Positions 27,204 to 35,385 of a stretch of 64,000 nt of DNA are shown here, piece by piece. Made by a program: the position numbers and the translations under genes. Numbering within the stretch: the stretch's first letter is position 1; the number at the start of each line of letters is the position of its first letter. The stretch comes from G020353115 sp964389685 (lineage in GTDB: Bacteria; Bacteroidota; Bacteroidia; Bacteroidales; VadinHA17): NCBI GenBank assembly GCA_964389685.1, contig CAYMFM010000002.1:62001-126000 (forward strand), written 5' to 3'. The notes below the pieces were generated by a model. The model did no database searches. It saw nothing but the letters and a program-made list of their open reading frames with translations, and was not told the DNA's origin.

Positions 27204-28421
27204 TCATGCTCTGAGTGCCTGATTAACCCGCAAGATACCGGCCCGGTATACCGGGAATATGGCAATCACGGCAGTTATGATGAATATGGTAATGACCTGG
27301 TTGTAAAAGACCGAAGGCAACCAGGAGAATAACAGAAGGGGCTCGATTCCCATCTGGATCATGGTTGCAGCAGCCTCTCCGGTTAATCGTATCGGATGAT
27401 GAATGAACCATGCGATAATCGGAACACTTCCTGCAAAACCCGCCAGCGTGCCAATTAAACCGATCAAAATGGTTTCGAAAAAGAGGATTACTCCAAGCTT
27501 CGTGCGCTGCATACCAATGGCAACCATTACTCCCATTTCCCTTCTCCTCTCTGAAAGCATCATCAAGATGGTCCCGAAAATACCAAATCCAACCAGAATA
27601 TAAAGGATGGCCTTCATAACAACTCCCCCGGCCCTGTCTGCTTCAATGAGCTGAACCACCTCGGGGTGCATCTCATTCCAGGTCATCAGACTATACGGAG
27701 AACCGATCTTTGCCTGTAGCCTTTCACTCACCCCGGGCAGTGCATAATGATTCGTAACCATGATCACGAGAGCGGTAAGAAGCGATTCGGCTGAATAGAA
27801 TTCCCTGCAATTGTCTATGTCCATATAGATGAGCTCCTGGTTGATCTCGGGATTGGGGAATTCCAGAATGCCACGAATGGGATATTTGCCTGCGGCACTC
27901 ACCCCATGATAGCCCTGACCCAGTAGCACCAGGGTGTCTGATACACCAAGACCCAAATGGTTGATCAACCCGGAAACTACCAGCAATCCGTCATCCCCGG
28001 GTTCCAGATAATGCCCTGAAGTAATCCATTTGCTGATTTCGGTGATACGGTCTTCTTCTTCAGGATCAACACCCATAATCATGGCTCCCTTTGTGGTTTC
28101 TTCGGATGAGGCAAGTGCAAACGATACAAACCGGGGTGCGATTTGTGTAACCCCTTCAGTTTGTTCAACAAGATGGATCAGGGAGTCCGTTTCCGGGAAT
28201 GAATTGTTGATGGTCTTATCTTCCCAATAATCTTCCTGCTGGATCTGCATGTAACCGGAATAAAATTTCACCCAGTTATCCACCATGGATGCGTATGACC
28301 CTTCCTGCATGGAAGACATCACGGTGGAAATAATGACCGCAAATAATACGGAGGAGACAGTGATTAAGGTTCTTCGCTTGTTCCTCCATAAGTTTTTCCA
28401 TGCAATCTTCAAGTTTTTCAT
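27204..28421 (-). CDS. FtsX/LolC-E-type ABC permease (first of pair)
   Basis: The 405-residue permease has the same plan as its neighbour. A first helix at about 17-38 follows WKNLWRNKRRTLI, a periplasmic domain spans about 40-260, and three C-terminal helices follow, with the coupling segment ERRREMGVMVAIGMQR. It ends FPVYRAGILRVNQALRA. I took the ATG at 28421; a GTG three bases upstream is possible. The 82-bp gap to the LolA-like gene is the largest in the operon and shows no terminator. It is expected to pair with the next permease and extract a lipid or lipoprotein from the inner membrane. Confidence 0.93.
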   Translation of the reverse strand: MKNLKIAWKNLWRNKRRTLITVSSVLFAVIISTVMSSMQEGSYASMVDNWVKFYSGYMQIQQEDYWEDKTINNSFPETDSLIHLVEQTEGVTQIAPRFVSFALASSEETTKGAMIMGVDPEEEDRITEISKWITSGHYLEPGDDGLLVVSGLINHLGLGVSDTLVLLGQGYHGVSAAGKYPIRGILEFPNPEINQELIYMDIDNCREFYSAESLLTALVIMVTNHYALPGVSERLQAKIGSPYSLMTWNEMHPEVVQLIEADRAGGVVMKAILYILVGFGIFGTILMMLSERRREMGVMVAIGMQRTKLGVILFFETILIGLIGTLAGFAGSVPIIAWFIHHPIRLTGEAAATMIQMGIEPLLLFSWLPSVFYNQVITIFIITAVIAIFPVYRAGILRVNQALRA

Positions 28422-28503
28422 CACAACATTGAATGTTTTTAGTTTACATTAATCTACGAGGGCATAAACCGACTTTAATCTGTGTATATCCAATTTACAA
28501 AAG

Positions 28504-29274
28504 CTACCGAACCCGCCGCATGTTCTGAATGGAGAAAAAATCATCCTCCATAGGTACGTTGAATGTCACATGGGTGAACTCCATCGTTGTTTTTTGCCCC
28601 TCCTTGTCAACCGGAATGATCTCAAAATAGGTGGGGATAATACGGTCTCCCACATTTTTTGTTTTTGATAGGATTTCACGGTTAACCAGATACCCGTCTT
28701 CATCGTAATATTCATTCTTCAGGGTGAAATACTCATCCCTGGAGATCCAGGATATGATCTTCCCCCATACAACCGGAGCATCCTCGTGCGGTTCCAAAAG
28801 AATCTTATAACAGTCGTACTCTTCAATCGTTTCAGTTCCAATGAGGGTGTGGCTGTAATCTTCTACGATTGATGATTCCTTCACCAGATCATCGTTGGTC
28901 ATATCCGATCCCATCCATGACTGCATCATCATCGATGGGGGGATCTTGATCATCCGTTCGATAGAAGGAACCCAATTCCACATCTCCTTCTCACGCTTCA
29001 AAAAGACCTGACCCCTCTCTTTCGCTGGTTCTGTGATATAAATCAGGGATAAATCAGTTCCTTTTGACCATGCTTTGAAGGAAAGGGTTCGATCCCATTT
29101 GGGGCGTATGATCTTCATGGTCATTTCCGCATAACTGGAATTTCCACGCATCAGCTGATTCGCTCTGTCGATAATCTCCTTTGCTGTGGGATTATCCTGA
29201 GCCTGCAACAGTCCCTTGCCGGGAAGTACTGTTCCAATTAGAAATACCAGTAAAAAAAAGTTGATCTTTTTCAT
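28504..29274 (-). CDS. Periplasmic LolA-like 'outer membrane lipoprotein-sorting' protein
   Basis: The 256-residue protein has a signal peptide (MKKINFFLLVFLIGTVL..., ending LLQAQD). The mature part matches the LolA-like family (pfam17131 type): AKEIIDRANQLMRG at the start, followed by concave-barrel strands MTMKIIRP, LSFKAWSKGTDLSLIYI and KEMWNWVPSIERMIKIPP. The family shares the LolA fold, which carries lipidated molecules across the periplasm in a hydrophobic cavity, but it is not LolA itself. The ATG at 29274 begins the signal peptide, one base after the TetR stop; ATGs at 29283 and 29289 are also in frame. Here it is the natural shuttle between the FtsX pair and the beta-barrel. Confidence 0.9.
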   Translation of the reverse strand: MKKINFFLLVFLIGTVLPGKGLLQAQDNPTAKEIIDRANQLMRGNSSYAEMTMKIIRPKWDRTLSFKAWSKGTDLSLIYITEPAKERGQVFLKREKEMWNWVPSIERMIKIPPSMMMQSWMGSDMTNDDLVKESSIVEDYSHTLIGTETIEEYDCYKILLEPHEDAPVVWGKIISWISRDEYFTLKNEYYDEDGYLVNREILSKTKNVGDRIIPTYFEIIPVDKEGQKTTMEFTHVTFNVPMEDDFFSIQNMRRVR

Positions 29275-29275
29275 C

Positions 29276-29857
29276 TTATTCATCTGCATAGAGTTCAATT
29301 ATTTTTTGTTTAACCGATTCAAGTGGAAAACTTACAGGGTTCATAACATAATGAATCCCGATACCATCCAGCAGAGCAACGAATACCCGTGCCGAAGTTT
29401 TTGGATTTTCATCTCCCAGCTGTTCAAAATAGCGTTCTACCATGCCGAAAAGTGATTCGATCGTCTCCTGAAACACCTTATCGACCAGTCTCAATACAGG
29501 CGGTTGTGTCAAAATCCCAAAATATAGCTTCCAGAATTCCACGTTTTCTTTCAGAATCCGGAAGGTCTCTTCAATGAAATACTTCATCTCCTGCCTGGTA
29601 AGCATACCATCATGATCCGGATCAAAATAGGTCATGATCTCTTCAAGGCCCCTGGCAATGATGACATGAATTAATTCTTCCTTGCTCTCAAAGTAATTGT
29701 ACAAAAGCCCCTTGGAGATACCTGCTTTATTCGCAATGTCCTTAATCGAAGTATTGTGAAAACCCTCATTAGCAAAAAGCTCAAGGGCCGTATCCATGAT
29801 CAGCAGCTTTTTCCCTTCACGGATCGCTTCAAATTGTTCGGATGTGCGCGGTGACAT
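29276..29857 (-). CDS. TetR-family repressor, first gene of the export operon
   Basis: The 193-residue protein has the TetR N-terminal DNA-binding helices (ALELFANEGFHNTSIKDIANKAGISKGLLYNYFESKEEL, about residues 24-61, cited as a region) and a helical ligand-binding C-domain. I chose the ATG at 29857; a TTG at 29890 would place the start inside the promoter -7 region. It heads the operon of LolA-like, two permease, ATPase and barrel genes. A near-palindrome at 29872-29889 overlaps the promoter, so autorepression and control of the whole operon by a small, probably lipid-like, effector is the simplest model. Confidence 0.93.
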   Translation of the reverse strand: MSPRTSEQFEAIREGKKLLIMDTALELFANEGFHNTSIKDIANKAGISKGLLYNYFESKEELIHVIIARGLEEIMTYFDPDHDGMLTRQEMKYFIEETFRILKENVEFWKLYFGILTQPPVLRLVDKVFQETIESLFGMVERYFEQLGDENPKTSARVFVALLDGIGIHYVMNPVSFPLESVKQKIIELYADE

Positions 29858-29871
29858 ATCGTTTTGTTTTA

Positions 29872-29889
29872 TGACTGAACGTTTGGTCA
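29872..29889. promoter_or_regulatory. Probable TetR operator
   Basis: TGACTGAACGTTTGGTCA is an 18-bp imperfect palindrome (14 of 18 positions symmetric; TGAC...AACGTT...GTCA). It overlaps the last two bases of the -7 box and covers the expected transcription start, 15-32 bp before the tetR ATG. Confidence 0.7.
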
Positions 29890-29919
29890 AAAATAAAGCA
29901 ACCGGTATTAAAATCCAAA
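29888..29919 (-). promoter_or_regulatory. Perfect Bacteroidota promoter of the TetR/LolA-like operon
   Basis: On the minus strand: TTTG (29919-29916), 20-bp spacer, TATTTTTG (29895-29888). Both boxes match TTTG-N19/21-TAnnTTTG without mismatch. It is the only good promoter seen upstream of the six-gene unit. Confidence 0.8.
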
Positions 29920-29996
29920 TTTTTTAATGAAAAAATGGCACATTTTTTTTAATGCTTTGATATACAATGGTTAAAGATTTAATGAATTGACAACAT

Positions 29997-30821
29997 TTAT
30001 TCGGGATGGTGGTAACCTTGTAATTTTCGTTTCAACAGGGTTACCTTATCGACTGTAGTGAGGGATTGTTCTTGCTGGTTGAGGGCCGTTTCCCATGCAC
30101 CATATATTGGATTGGGTAAGATAATGAAACGGCTGCCAAAATCGTCAGCATACCGGTCGACAAGAAGATGTCCATCGTGATCGGAGCGATCCTCAAAAAG
30201 TGCGGAAAAATCATTCAGATTATCACCCATAAGTAAAATGATCTCATGGTTATCGGAGACTTTTTCCAGTCTTGCTTTTTTGCTGCTGGTGCTGTCTTTC
30301 AGAAGCAAATGGTTCTGATCTGCATAGGGGAAACCTAATGTGGCCAAGTTATTGATCGTTGCTTTCATCTCTTTTACGGTCCGGTTTGAGGCATAAAAAA
30401 TCTCGATCTCTTTTTCGTATAGGTATTGACAGAATTTTAGGGCTCCAGGCAGGGCATCGGCTGATGCATGCCGGGTCCATTGGTACCAGAGATCCGGATT
30501 GTATGATTGCTCCTGAAGGATCAGTTCTGCCTGAAACGGGCTGTTATCCAGGATGGTTTCATCGATGTCAAGAATAACGGCTTTTTTCCCATGGGATGGT
30601 TGAAGCAACCGTTGATCGACGACTGTTCTGGCCCAATTGAATGCCTGGTAACTTAGGGCTCTCATCTCTGCCGATCTCTGATACCAGAGTGTGGCCATGA
30701 TGAGATGATCCTGTGGTTGCTCAGCGGGAATTTTTAGAGGGTCAGCCGGGGGATTTGATCCCATGGTTGAACAGGAAACGACGATTACTACAAACAGATA
30801 GAAAATGCGTATTGTTTTCAT
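29997..30821 (-). CDS. 5'-nucleotidase / acid phosphatase lipoprotein, e(P4) family
   Basis: The 274-residue protein has a lipoprotein signal (MKTIRIFYLFVVIVVSCS, Cys17 in VVSC). The HAD-type nucleophile motif is VILDIDETILDN, where the first Asp is the phosphorylated residue and the second the acid/base. Later Asp residues in MGDNLNDF complete the metal site. Relatives of H. influenzae e(P4) remove phosphate from nucleotides at the cell surface and help uptake of NAD or nucleosides. It is expected to be membrane-anchored and periplasmic or surface-facing. It is divergent from the ECF sigma gene; a TATCTTTG box (complement of 30854-30861) could be its -7 element, though no -33 TTTG is seen. 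Confidence 0.92.
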   Translation of the reverse strand: MKTIRIFYLFVVIVVSCSTMGSNPPADPLKIPAEQPQDHLIMATLWYQRSAEMRALSYQAFNWARTVVDQRLLQPSHGKKAVILDIDETILDNSPFQAELILQEQSYNPDLWYQWTRHASADALPGALKFCQYLYEKEIEIFYASNRTVKEMKATINNLATLGFPYADQNHLLLKDSTSSKKARLEKVSDNHEIILLMGDNLNDFSALFEDRSDHDGHLLVDRYADDFGSRFIILPNPIYGAWETALNQQEQSLTTVDKVTLLKRKLQGYHHPE

Positions 30822-30870
30822 CTTTTTGTTTTATCAAGGAATGGACAGAATGTCAAAGATATCATTTTTG

Positions 30871-30902
30871 TTTGCAGTGTAACTTTCATCTGTCTATATT
30901 CG
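30871..30902 (+). promoter_or_regulatory. Promoter of the ECF sigma operon
   Basis: TTTG (30871-30874), 20-bp spacer, TATATTCG (30895-30902), one mismatch to TTTG-N20-TAnnTTTG. The -7 box ends 24 bp before the sigma ATG. The divergent phosphatase -7 box overlaps this region. Confidence 0.65.
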
Positions 30903-30926
30903 TCCTAGTTTTGAGTTTGCTACCGT

Positions 30927-31412
30927 ATGACTGTAGAGGAATACAACCAGAGCGTCGATCAATTCTCTGATGGGCTTTACCGTTTTATCCTGAATAATAT
31001 TAAGGATGCGGAGAAAGCAAGGGATATCATTCAGGACACCTATGAAAAGTTATGGAGGAAGCTAGAGACGGTTTCCAGTGAAAAGGTAAAATCCTATCTG
31101 TTTACAACGGCATACCATACGATGATTGATCTACTGCGAAAAGAGAAATGGAGTACGGATTTCAATACTGTAAACCGGGACAGCTATTCTCATACGGATC
31201 AATATTCCGATTTGAATGAGATTTTGCATGAAGCAATAGAGCGGCTACCTGAGGATCAACGATCCGTGATCATGCTGCGGGATTACGAAGGATATTCCTA
31301 TCAGGAGATAGCAGAGATTACCGGTCTGACTGAGTCACAGGTGAAAGTTTATATTTACCGCGGCAGGCTGTTTTTAAAGAACTACCTTGGTAAAATTGAA
31401 TCGGTCATTTAG
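30927..31412 (+). CDS. ECF-type RNA polymerase sigma factor
   Basis: The 161-residue protein has sigma-70 region 2 at about 5-75 (AEKARDIIQDTYEKLWRKL, then VKSYLFTTAYHTMIDLLRK). Region 4 lies at about 95-155, with the helix-turn-helix YSYQEIAEITGLTESQVKVYIYRGR. The linker is short, as in ECF sigmas. It should direct transcription of a small regulon when released by the anti-sigma encoded 9 bp downstream. Its target promoters cannot be deduced here. The gene starts an operon that ends at the terminator at 33671. Confidence 0.94.
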   Translation: MTVEEYNQSVDQFSDGLYRFILNNIKDAEKARDIIQDTYEKLWRKLETVSSEKVKSYLFTTAYHTMIDLLRKEKWSTDFNTVNRDSYSHTDQYSDLNEILHEAIERLPEDQRSVIMLRDYEGYSYQEIAEITGLTESQVKVYIYRGRLFLKNYLGKIESVI

Positions 31413-31421
31413 TTTCAACGG

Positions 31422-32543
31422 ATGAACATCACAAGGGAAAATTACGAAAGCTTTTTTCTGGATTACCTGGAGGGATCTCTGGATTCTTCCATGGTGGAAG
31501 AGATGAACGTTTTCCTTGAGAGCAATCCCGATCTTAAGGAGGAGCTTGAGGAGTTTAAACAGGTGTCTCTTCAGGCTGATCCTATCGCTTTCAGGGATAA
31601 AGAGCAATTGAAAAAGATCGTTTCAAAACGAGACGATATTGGGGACAAGCACTTTGATCACCTCTGTATTGCAAAACTTGAAGGAGACTTGAATAGCGCT
31701 GAGGAGAAGGCACTGGATCAATTACTGATTGAACATCCACAGCGGAAAAAAGAACTGGATCTCTTTTTCAAAACTAAACTTCAGCCGTTACCGGTGATTT
31801 TTCCGGATAAGCGATTATTGAAAAGAAAAGCACCAGCTTTCCGGCGTAAATATGCCTGGTATTCTATTTCTGCTGCAGCATCAGTTATCCTGATTCTGGC
31901 ATTTTTGCTGTTGTTGAGCCGATTCCGGAATCCGCAGGAAGAACGCATTGCTATTATTTCACCGATGACTGAAAGCAGCGATGGCACGGTTTCAGAAGAG
32001 CCAACAATCATAGAAGAAGATGTTCCAGCTTTAGTTGATCAAGTTGTTGAGCGAATGGTTCCCAAAGTAGAGAGTGGAACAGTGAAAAAAGTTGATGTAG
32101 TAGCGATGAATATTCCTGAGACAACAATGGAACAGAAGGGGGAAAGCATTTCCGTAAATTATCCGGAGATCGTCGCTGATCGTAGAACCAATCTGGATCT
32201 TTTGAGCAGGCGTGAATTTGAACAGATCACTACCTCTCCATACACTACCATAGCTACCACGGAGATAATGGAGCAAGAGAATGAGGTTGAAGAAGAGTAT
32301 CTCACCTTACGCGAAGTGGTTGCCCGGAGACTGAGAAGTGCCGTGTCTGCAGAAGAACCTGGCGTAACCGGACAGGAAGATAAAATAACGTTCCTGGATA
32401 TTGCAGATGCCGGTGTACGGGGCATTAGCCGAATTCCCGGTATTGACATGAAATTGGATCGGTATTATGATCAAAATGGTCAGTTGAACTCCTATGCCTT
32501 TACCTCTAAATCCCTCTCTTTTTCGCACGAAGTAAAAAAGTAG
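31422..32543 (+). CDS. Membrane anti-sigma-like protein
   Basis: The 373-residue protein has an N-terminal cytosolic part with two similar acidic segments (FFLDYLEGSLD...EEMNVFLESNPDLKEELEEF and CIAKLEGDLNSAEEKALDQLLIEHPQRKKEL). These resemble the Bacteroidota-type anti-sigma fold but lack the HxxxCxxC zinc motif. A single membrane helix lies at about 146-165 (ISAAASVILILAFLLLLS), and the 200-residue periplasmic tail is rich in Glu, Val and Thr. By position it should sequester the sigma factor encoded 9 bp upstream. It is not a FecR-type protein. Confidence 0.82.
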   Translation: MNITRENYESFFLDYLEGSLDSSMVEEMNVFLESNPDLKEELEEFKQVSLQADPIAFRDKEQLKKIVSKRDDIGDKHFDHLCIAKLEGDLNSAEEKALDQLLIEHPQRKKELDLFFKTKLQPLPVIFPDKRLLKRKAPAFRRKYAWYSISAAASVILILAFLLLLSRFRNPQEERIAIISPMTESSDGTVSEEPTIIEEDVPALVDQVVERMVPKVESGTVKKVDVVAMNIPETTMEQKGESISVNYPEIVADRRTNLDLLSRREFEQITTSPYTTIATTEIMEQENEVEEEYLTLREVVARRLRSAVSAEEPGVTGQEDKITFLDIADAGVRGISRIPGIDMKLDRYYDQNGQLNSYAFTSKSLSFSHEVKK

Positions 32544-32632
32544 CGTTCATTGTAACATTTGAAACGGTGATACGTCCTACGGTCAAATGCAGGTTTATCC
32601 TGCAGCATGTTTAATTCACAAAGCAACACACA

Positions 32633-33592
32633 ATGAAAAAATTTGGACTACTGCTACTACTGATCCCTGCGTTTGTTTGGACTTCATCGGGACAAACGGA
32701 TACAGGAAAAGTCACCGTGAAGGAGAATGATGTGATCCTGATTGAAGAGGACATTAAAGGAACATCCATTAACGTTGGATCGGATGGTATACTGACTTAC
32801 GAAGCTAAGGATGATACCATTCAGGTGAAACTTGGCAAGCGAGGGATTAAGATCATGGAAAAAGAGAATGGAACTTCGATTGATATCATTGATCTGGATG
32901 AGCGTGACGAGGACCGTTCCGATAAGAAATGGAAGCGATTCAGAGGTCATTGGATGGGATTTGAACTGGGATTGAATAATTTGCTTACCAGTGATTATAA
33001 CATGGATTATCCGGAAGAGTCCAGGTTTATGGAACTGAATACCGGGAAGTCGTGGAATTTTAACATTAATTTTCTACAGTACAGCCTTGGTTTTGGTACG
33101 GACAAGGTAGGCCTGGTGACGGGATTGGGGTTGGAAATGAATAATTACCGGTTTGATCATTCCCTTTCCATCATGAAAGAGGATGGGGTCATTGTTGCCG
33201 ACAGCTCCTATTTGCTTGATCCGAATGTGAGCAACGTTGAAAAATCGAAACTGCACACGACCTATTTGACCCTGCCATTGCTTCTTGAATTTCAGATCCC
33301 TGCGGGTAGGAATAATCACCGGATTCATATTTCTGCAGGTGCTATCGGAGGGGTAAAACTATGGTCACCCACGAAAGTTGTTTATAAGGATCAGAATGGG
33401 AACAAAGAGAAAAATAAAGTGAAGGGGAATGATTATAATCTGTCTCCTTTGAGATACGGTGTCACGGCCCGCATTGGTTACAGGGCTTTAAATGTGTATG
33501 CAAACTTAAACCTGACGCCCCTGTTTGAAAAGAATAAGGGGCCCGAACTCTATCCTTTTTCCATCGGGTTAATTCTCCATTTTTTCAACTAA
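32633..33592 (+). CDS. Outer-membrane beta-barrel protein of the ECF operon
   Basis: The 319-residue protein has a signal peptide (MKKFGLLLLLIPAFVWTSSGQ) and a small beta-rich N-terminal part (about 25-95). An eight-to-ten-strand barrel-like region of the PorT/OmpA-like type follows (GHWMGFELGLNNLL, IGYRALNVYANLNLTPLFE), ending in an aromatic strand (GLILHFFN). It is separated from the anti-sigma gene by 89 bp without a terminator and is therefore probably in the same transcript. It could be a sensor or target of the sigma pathway. Confidence 0.8.
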   Translation: MKKFGLLLLLIPAFVWTSSGQTDTGKVTVKENDVILIEEDIKGTSINVGSDGILTYEAKDDTIQVKLGKRGIKIMEKENGTSIDIIDLDERDEDRSDKKWKRFRGHWMGFELGLNNLLTSDYNMDYPEESRFMELNTGKSWNFNINFLQYSLGFGTDKVGLVTGLGLEMNNYRFDHSLSIMKEDGVIVADSSYLLDPNVSNVEKSKLHTTYLTLPLLLEFQIPAGRNNHRIHISAGAIGGVKLWSPTKVVYKDQNGNKEKNKVKGNDYNLSPLRYGVTARIGYRALNVYANLNLTPLFEKNKGPELYPFSIGLILHFFN

Positions 33593-33670
33593 TTGGGTCA
33601 TCGGACATGAGAGGCAAAGGGTGTCAGAAGCAGGATTAACCGCAAAGCAGAATCCGTGGTTAGTTATTAT

Positions 33671-33698
33671 AAAGGGCTGTAGAAAGCCCTTTTTTTTG
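33671..33698 (+). terminator. Rho-independent terminator of the ECF operon
   Basis: AAAGGGCT/AGCCCTTT (33671-33678/33685-33692) is a perfect 8-bp stem with a 6-nt loop, merging into a run of eight to nine T. It lies 78 bp after the barrel stop. Confidence 0.9.
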
Positions 33699-33764
33699 TG
33701 CCCTGGTTATCGAAGGGACTATCTGTTATTTTCCTATCTTTATCCACCCATTACATCTTTGAGC

Positions 33765-34541
33765 ATGGAAAAGGAAGAACTTACTCACCAGGAATTGCGG
33801 CGGTATAACCGTCACATCATGCTGCCGGAGGTCGGTATAGACGGGCAGAAGGCGCTGAAAAAGGCCAGAGTCCTGGTTGTTGGAGCCGGAGGCCTGGGGT
33901 GCCCGGTTCTGCAATACCTGGCAGCGATCGGTATTGGCACATTAGGAATCATTGATTTTGACAAAGTGGATGAAGAGAACCTGCAACGGCAGGTTCTTTA
34001 TGGTTTGCAGGACCTGGGTAAATTGAAGTCCATCATTGTCAAAACTCGGCTTCAGCATTTTAACCCGCTGGTGAACTATGAGATCATTAATATACGCATG
34101 GATAGAAACAATGCCCTGAACATCATTCAACAATATGATATTGTTGTGGATGCCACGGATAATTATCCAACGCGTTACCTGATCAATGATGCTTGCGTGA
34201 TCCTTAAAAAACCCATGGTCTATGGAAGCATTTATACTTTTGAGGGACAGGTTTCCGTTTTCAATTACCGGGAAGGACCAACCTACCGTTGTCTCTTTCC
34301 CAAAATGCCGGGTAAACGGGAAGCACCTGCAGCATCTGAAATTGGGGTGATCGGTGTACTTCCAGGAATAATTGGCACTTTTCAGGCAAACGAGGTGATA
34401 AAAATAATCCTTGGTAAAGGAGGAATCCTGTCCGGGAAACTACTGGTTATTAATATTCTGGAACCCTCCTTCTACCGGTTTACCATTACAAAAAACCAGA
34501 AGAACCTTTCCATAACGGAGCTGTCAGATTATTCCCAATAA
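33765..34541 (+). CDS. HesA/MoeB/ThiF-family adenylyltransferase
   Basis: This 258-residue E1-like enzyme adenylates the C-terminus of a small ubiquitin-like sulfur carrier (MoaD or ThiS type). Visible are the nucleotide loop VVGAGGLGCPVLQYL, the Arg-finger region NLQRQVLY, and DATDNYPTRYLIND with the Mg-binding Asp. The two CxxC zinc motifs of MoeB are absent: the corresponding region reads YRCLFPKMPGKREAPAASEIGVIG. I place the start at the ATG 33765; the frame extends upstream to 33621, but that part contains the terminator of the preceding operon. No sulfur-carrier, thiamine or molybdopterin gene is adjacent, so the partner is unknown. Confidence 0.9.
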   Translation: MEKEELTHQELRRYNRHIMLPEVGIDGQKALKKARVLVVGAGGLGCPVLQYLAAIGIGTLGIIDFDKVDEENLQRQVLYGLQDLGKLKSIIVKTRLQHFNPLVNYEIINIRMDRNNALNIIQQYDIVVDATDNYPTRYLINDACVILKKPMVYGSIYTFEGQVSVFNYREGPTYRCLFPKMPGKREAPAASEIGVIGVLPGIIGTFQANEVIKIILGKGGILSGKLLVINILEPSFYRFTITKNQKNLSITELSDYSQ

Positions 34542-34621
34542 TCGTACACATTTCCTGAGGAAAGGAACCTGGTAATGCAAAGTCTAACGTAACAGAGCGC
34601 ATAATACAAAGAGAAAAGCAT

Positions 34622-35329
34622 ATGAAACTACTACTGATCAGTAATTCGACCAATGCCGGAGAGGAATATCTTGATTATCCGAAGTATCAGATAAAAGAAT
34701 TCCTGGGTGAACGCCGGGTAACTGCGCTGTTTATCCCCTATGCAGCAGTTACTTTTTCGTTTGATGACTATGAGAAAAAGGTCGATTCCCGTTTCAGGGA
34801 GGTAGGCCATGCCGTGAAATCTGTCCATCATTTTTCTGATCCACTGGATGCCATTGCCAATGCTGAAGCCATTGTAGTAGGGGGTGGAAACACCTGGCAA
34901 CTAATCAGCATGATGCAGGAAAAAGGAATGGTGGATGCCATTGCAAAACGAGTGCAGGGTAGGGTTCCCTACATTGGCTGGAGTGCAGGCTCCAACATTG
35001 CATGTCCAACCATTCGTACCACCAATGATATGCCCATAACCGAACCAGAAAGCTTTAACGCGTTTGATTTGATCCCCTTTCAGATCAATCCCCATTACCT
35101 GGATGCAAATCCTGAAGGCCATGCGGGTGAGACCAGGGAGGCAAGAATTGAGGAATTCATTGAGGTAAATCCCGACGTTTATGTGATGGGATTGCGTGAA
35201 GGAACCATGTTGTGGATAGAAGAGGAGCGCATCAGACTAATCGGCCCGCGAAAGGCAAGAATCTTCAAGAAAAACAGGAAACCTCAAGAACTGGGACCGG
35301 AAGATGATTTCAGTTTTCTTTTATCATAA
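34622..35329 (+). CDS. pepE: Peptidase E (alpha-aspartyl dipeptidase, S51)
   Basis: PepE hydrolyses Asp-Xaa dipeptides in the cytosol. The 235-residue length matches the family. The nucleophile is Ser121 in IGWSAGSN, and the GGGNTWQL segment and LIPFQINPHY with the catalytic His are family signatures. No signal peptide is present. It follows the ThiF-like gene by 80 bp on the same strand and is probably part of a loose plus-strand cluster. Confidence 0.95.
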   Translation: MKLLLISNSTNAGEEYLDYPKYQIKEFLGERRVTALFIPYAAVTFSFDDYEKKVDSRFREVGHAVKSVHHFSDPLDAIANAEAIVVGGGNTWQLISMMQEKGMVDAIAKRVQGRVPYIGWSAGSNIACPTIRTTNDMPITEPESFNAFDLIPFQINPHYLDANPEGHAGETREARIEEFIEVNPDVYVMGLREGTMLWIEEERIRLIGPRKARIFKKNRKPQELGPEDDFSFLLS

Positions 35330-35385
35330 CAATACAACCCCCCTGTTTCCCCGTTTAATTCAAAGTTGAGATTGGAGCAAAACGT

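Noticed and set aside
33621..33764. N-terminal extension of the ThiF-like gene
   Set aside because: The extension contains the strong terminator hairpin at 33671-33698, and family homology begins at the ATG at 33765.
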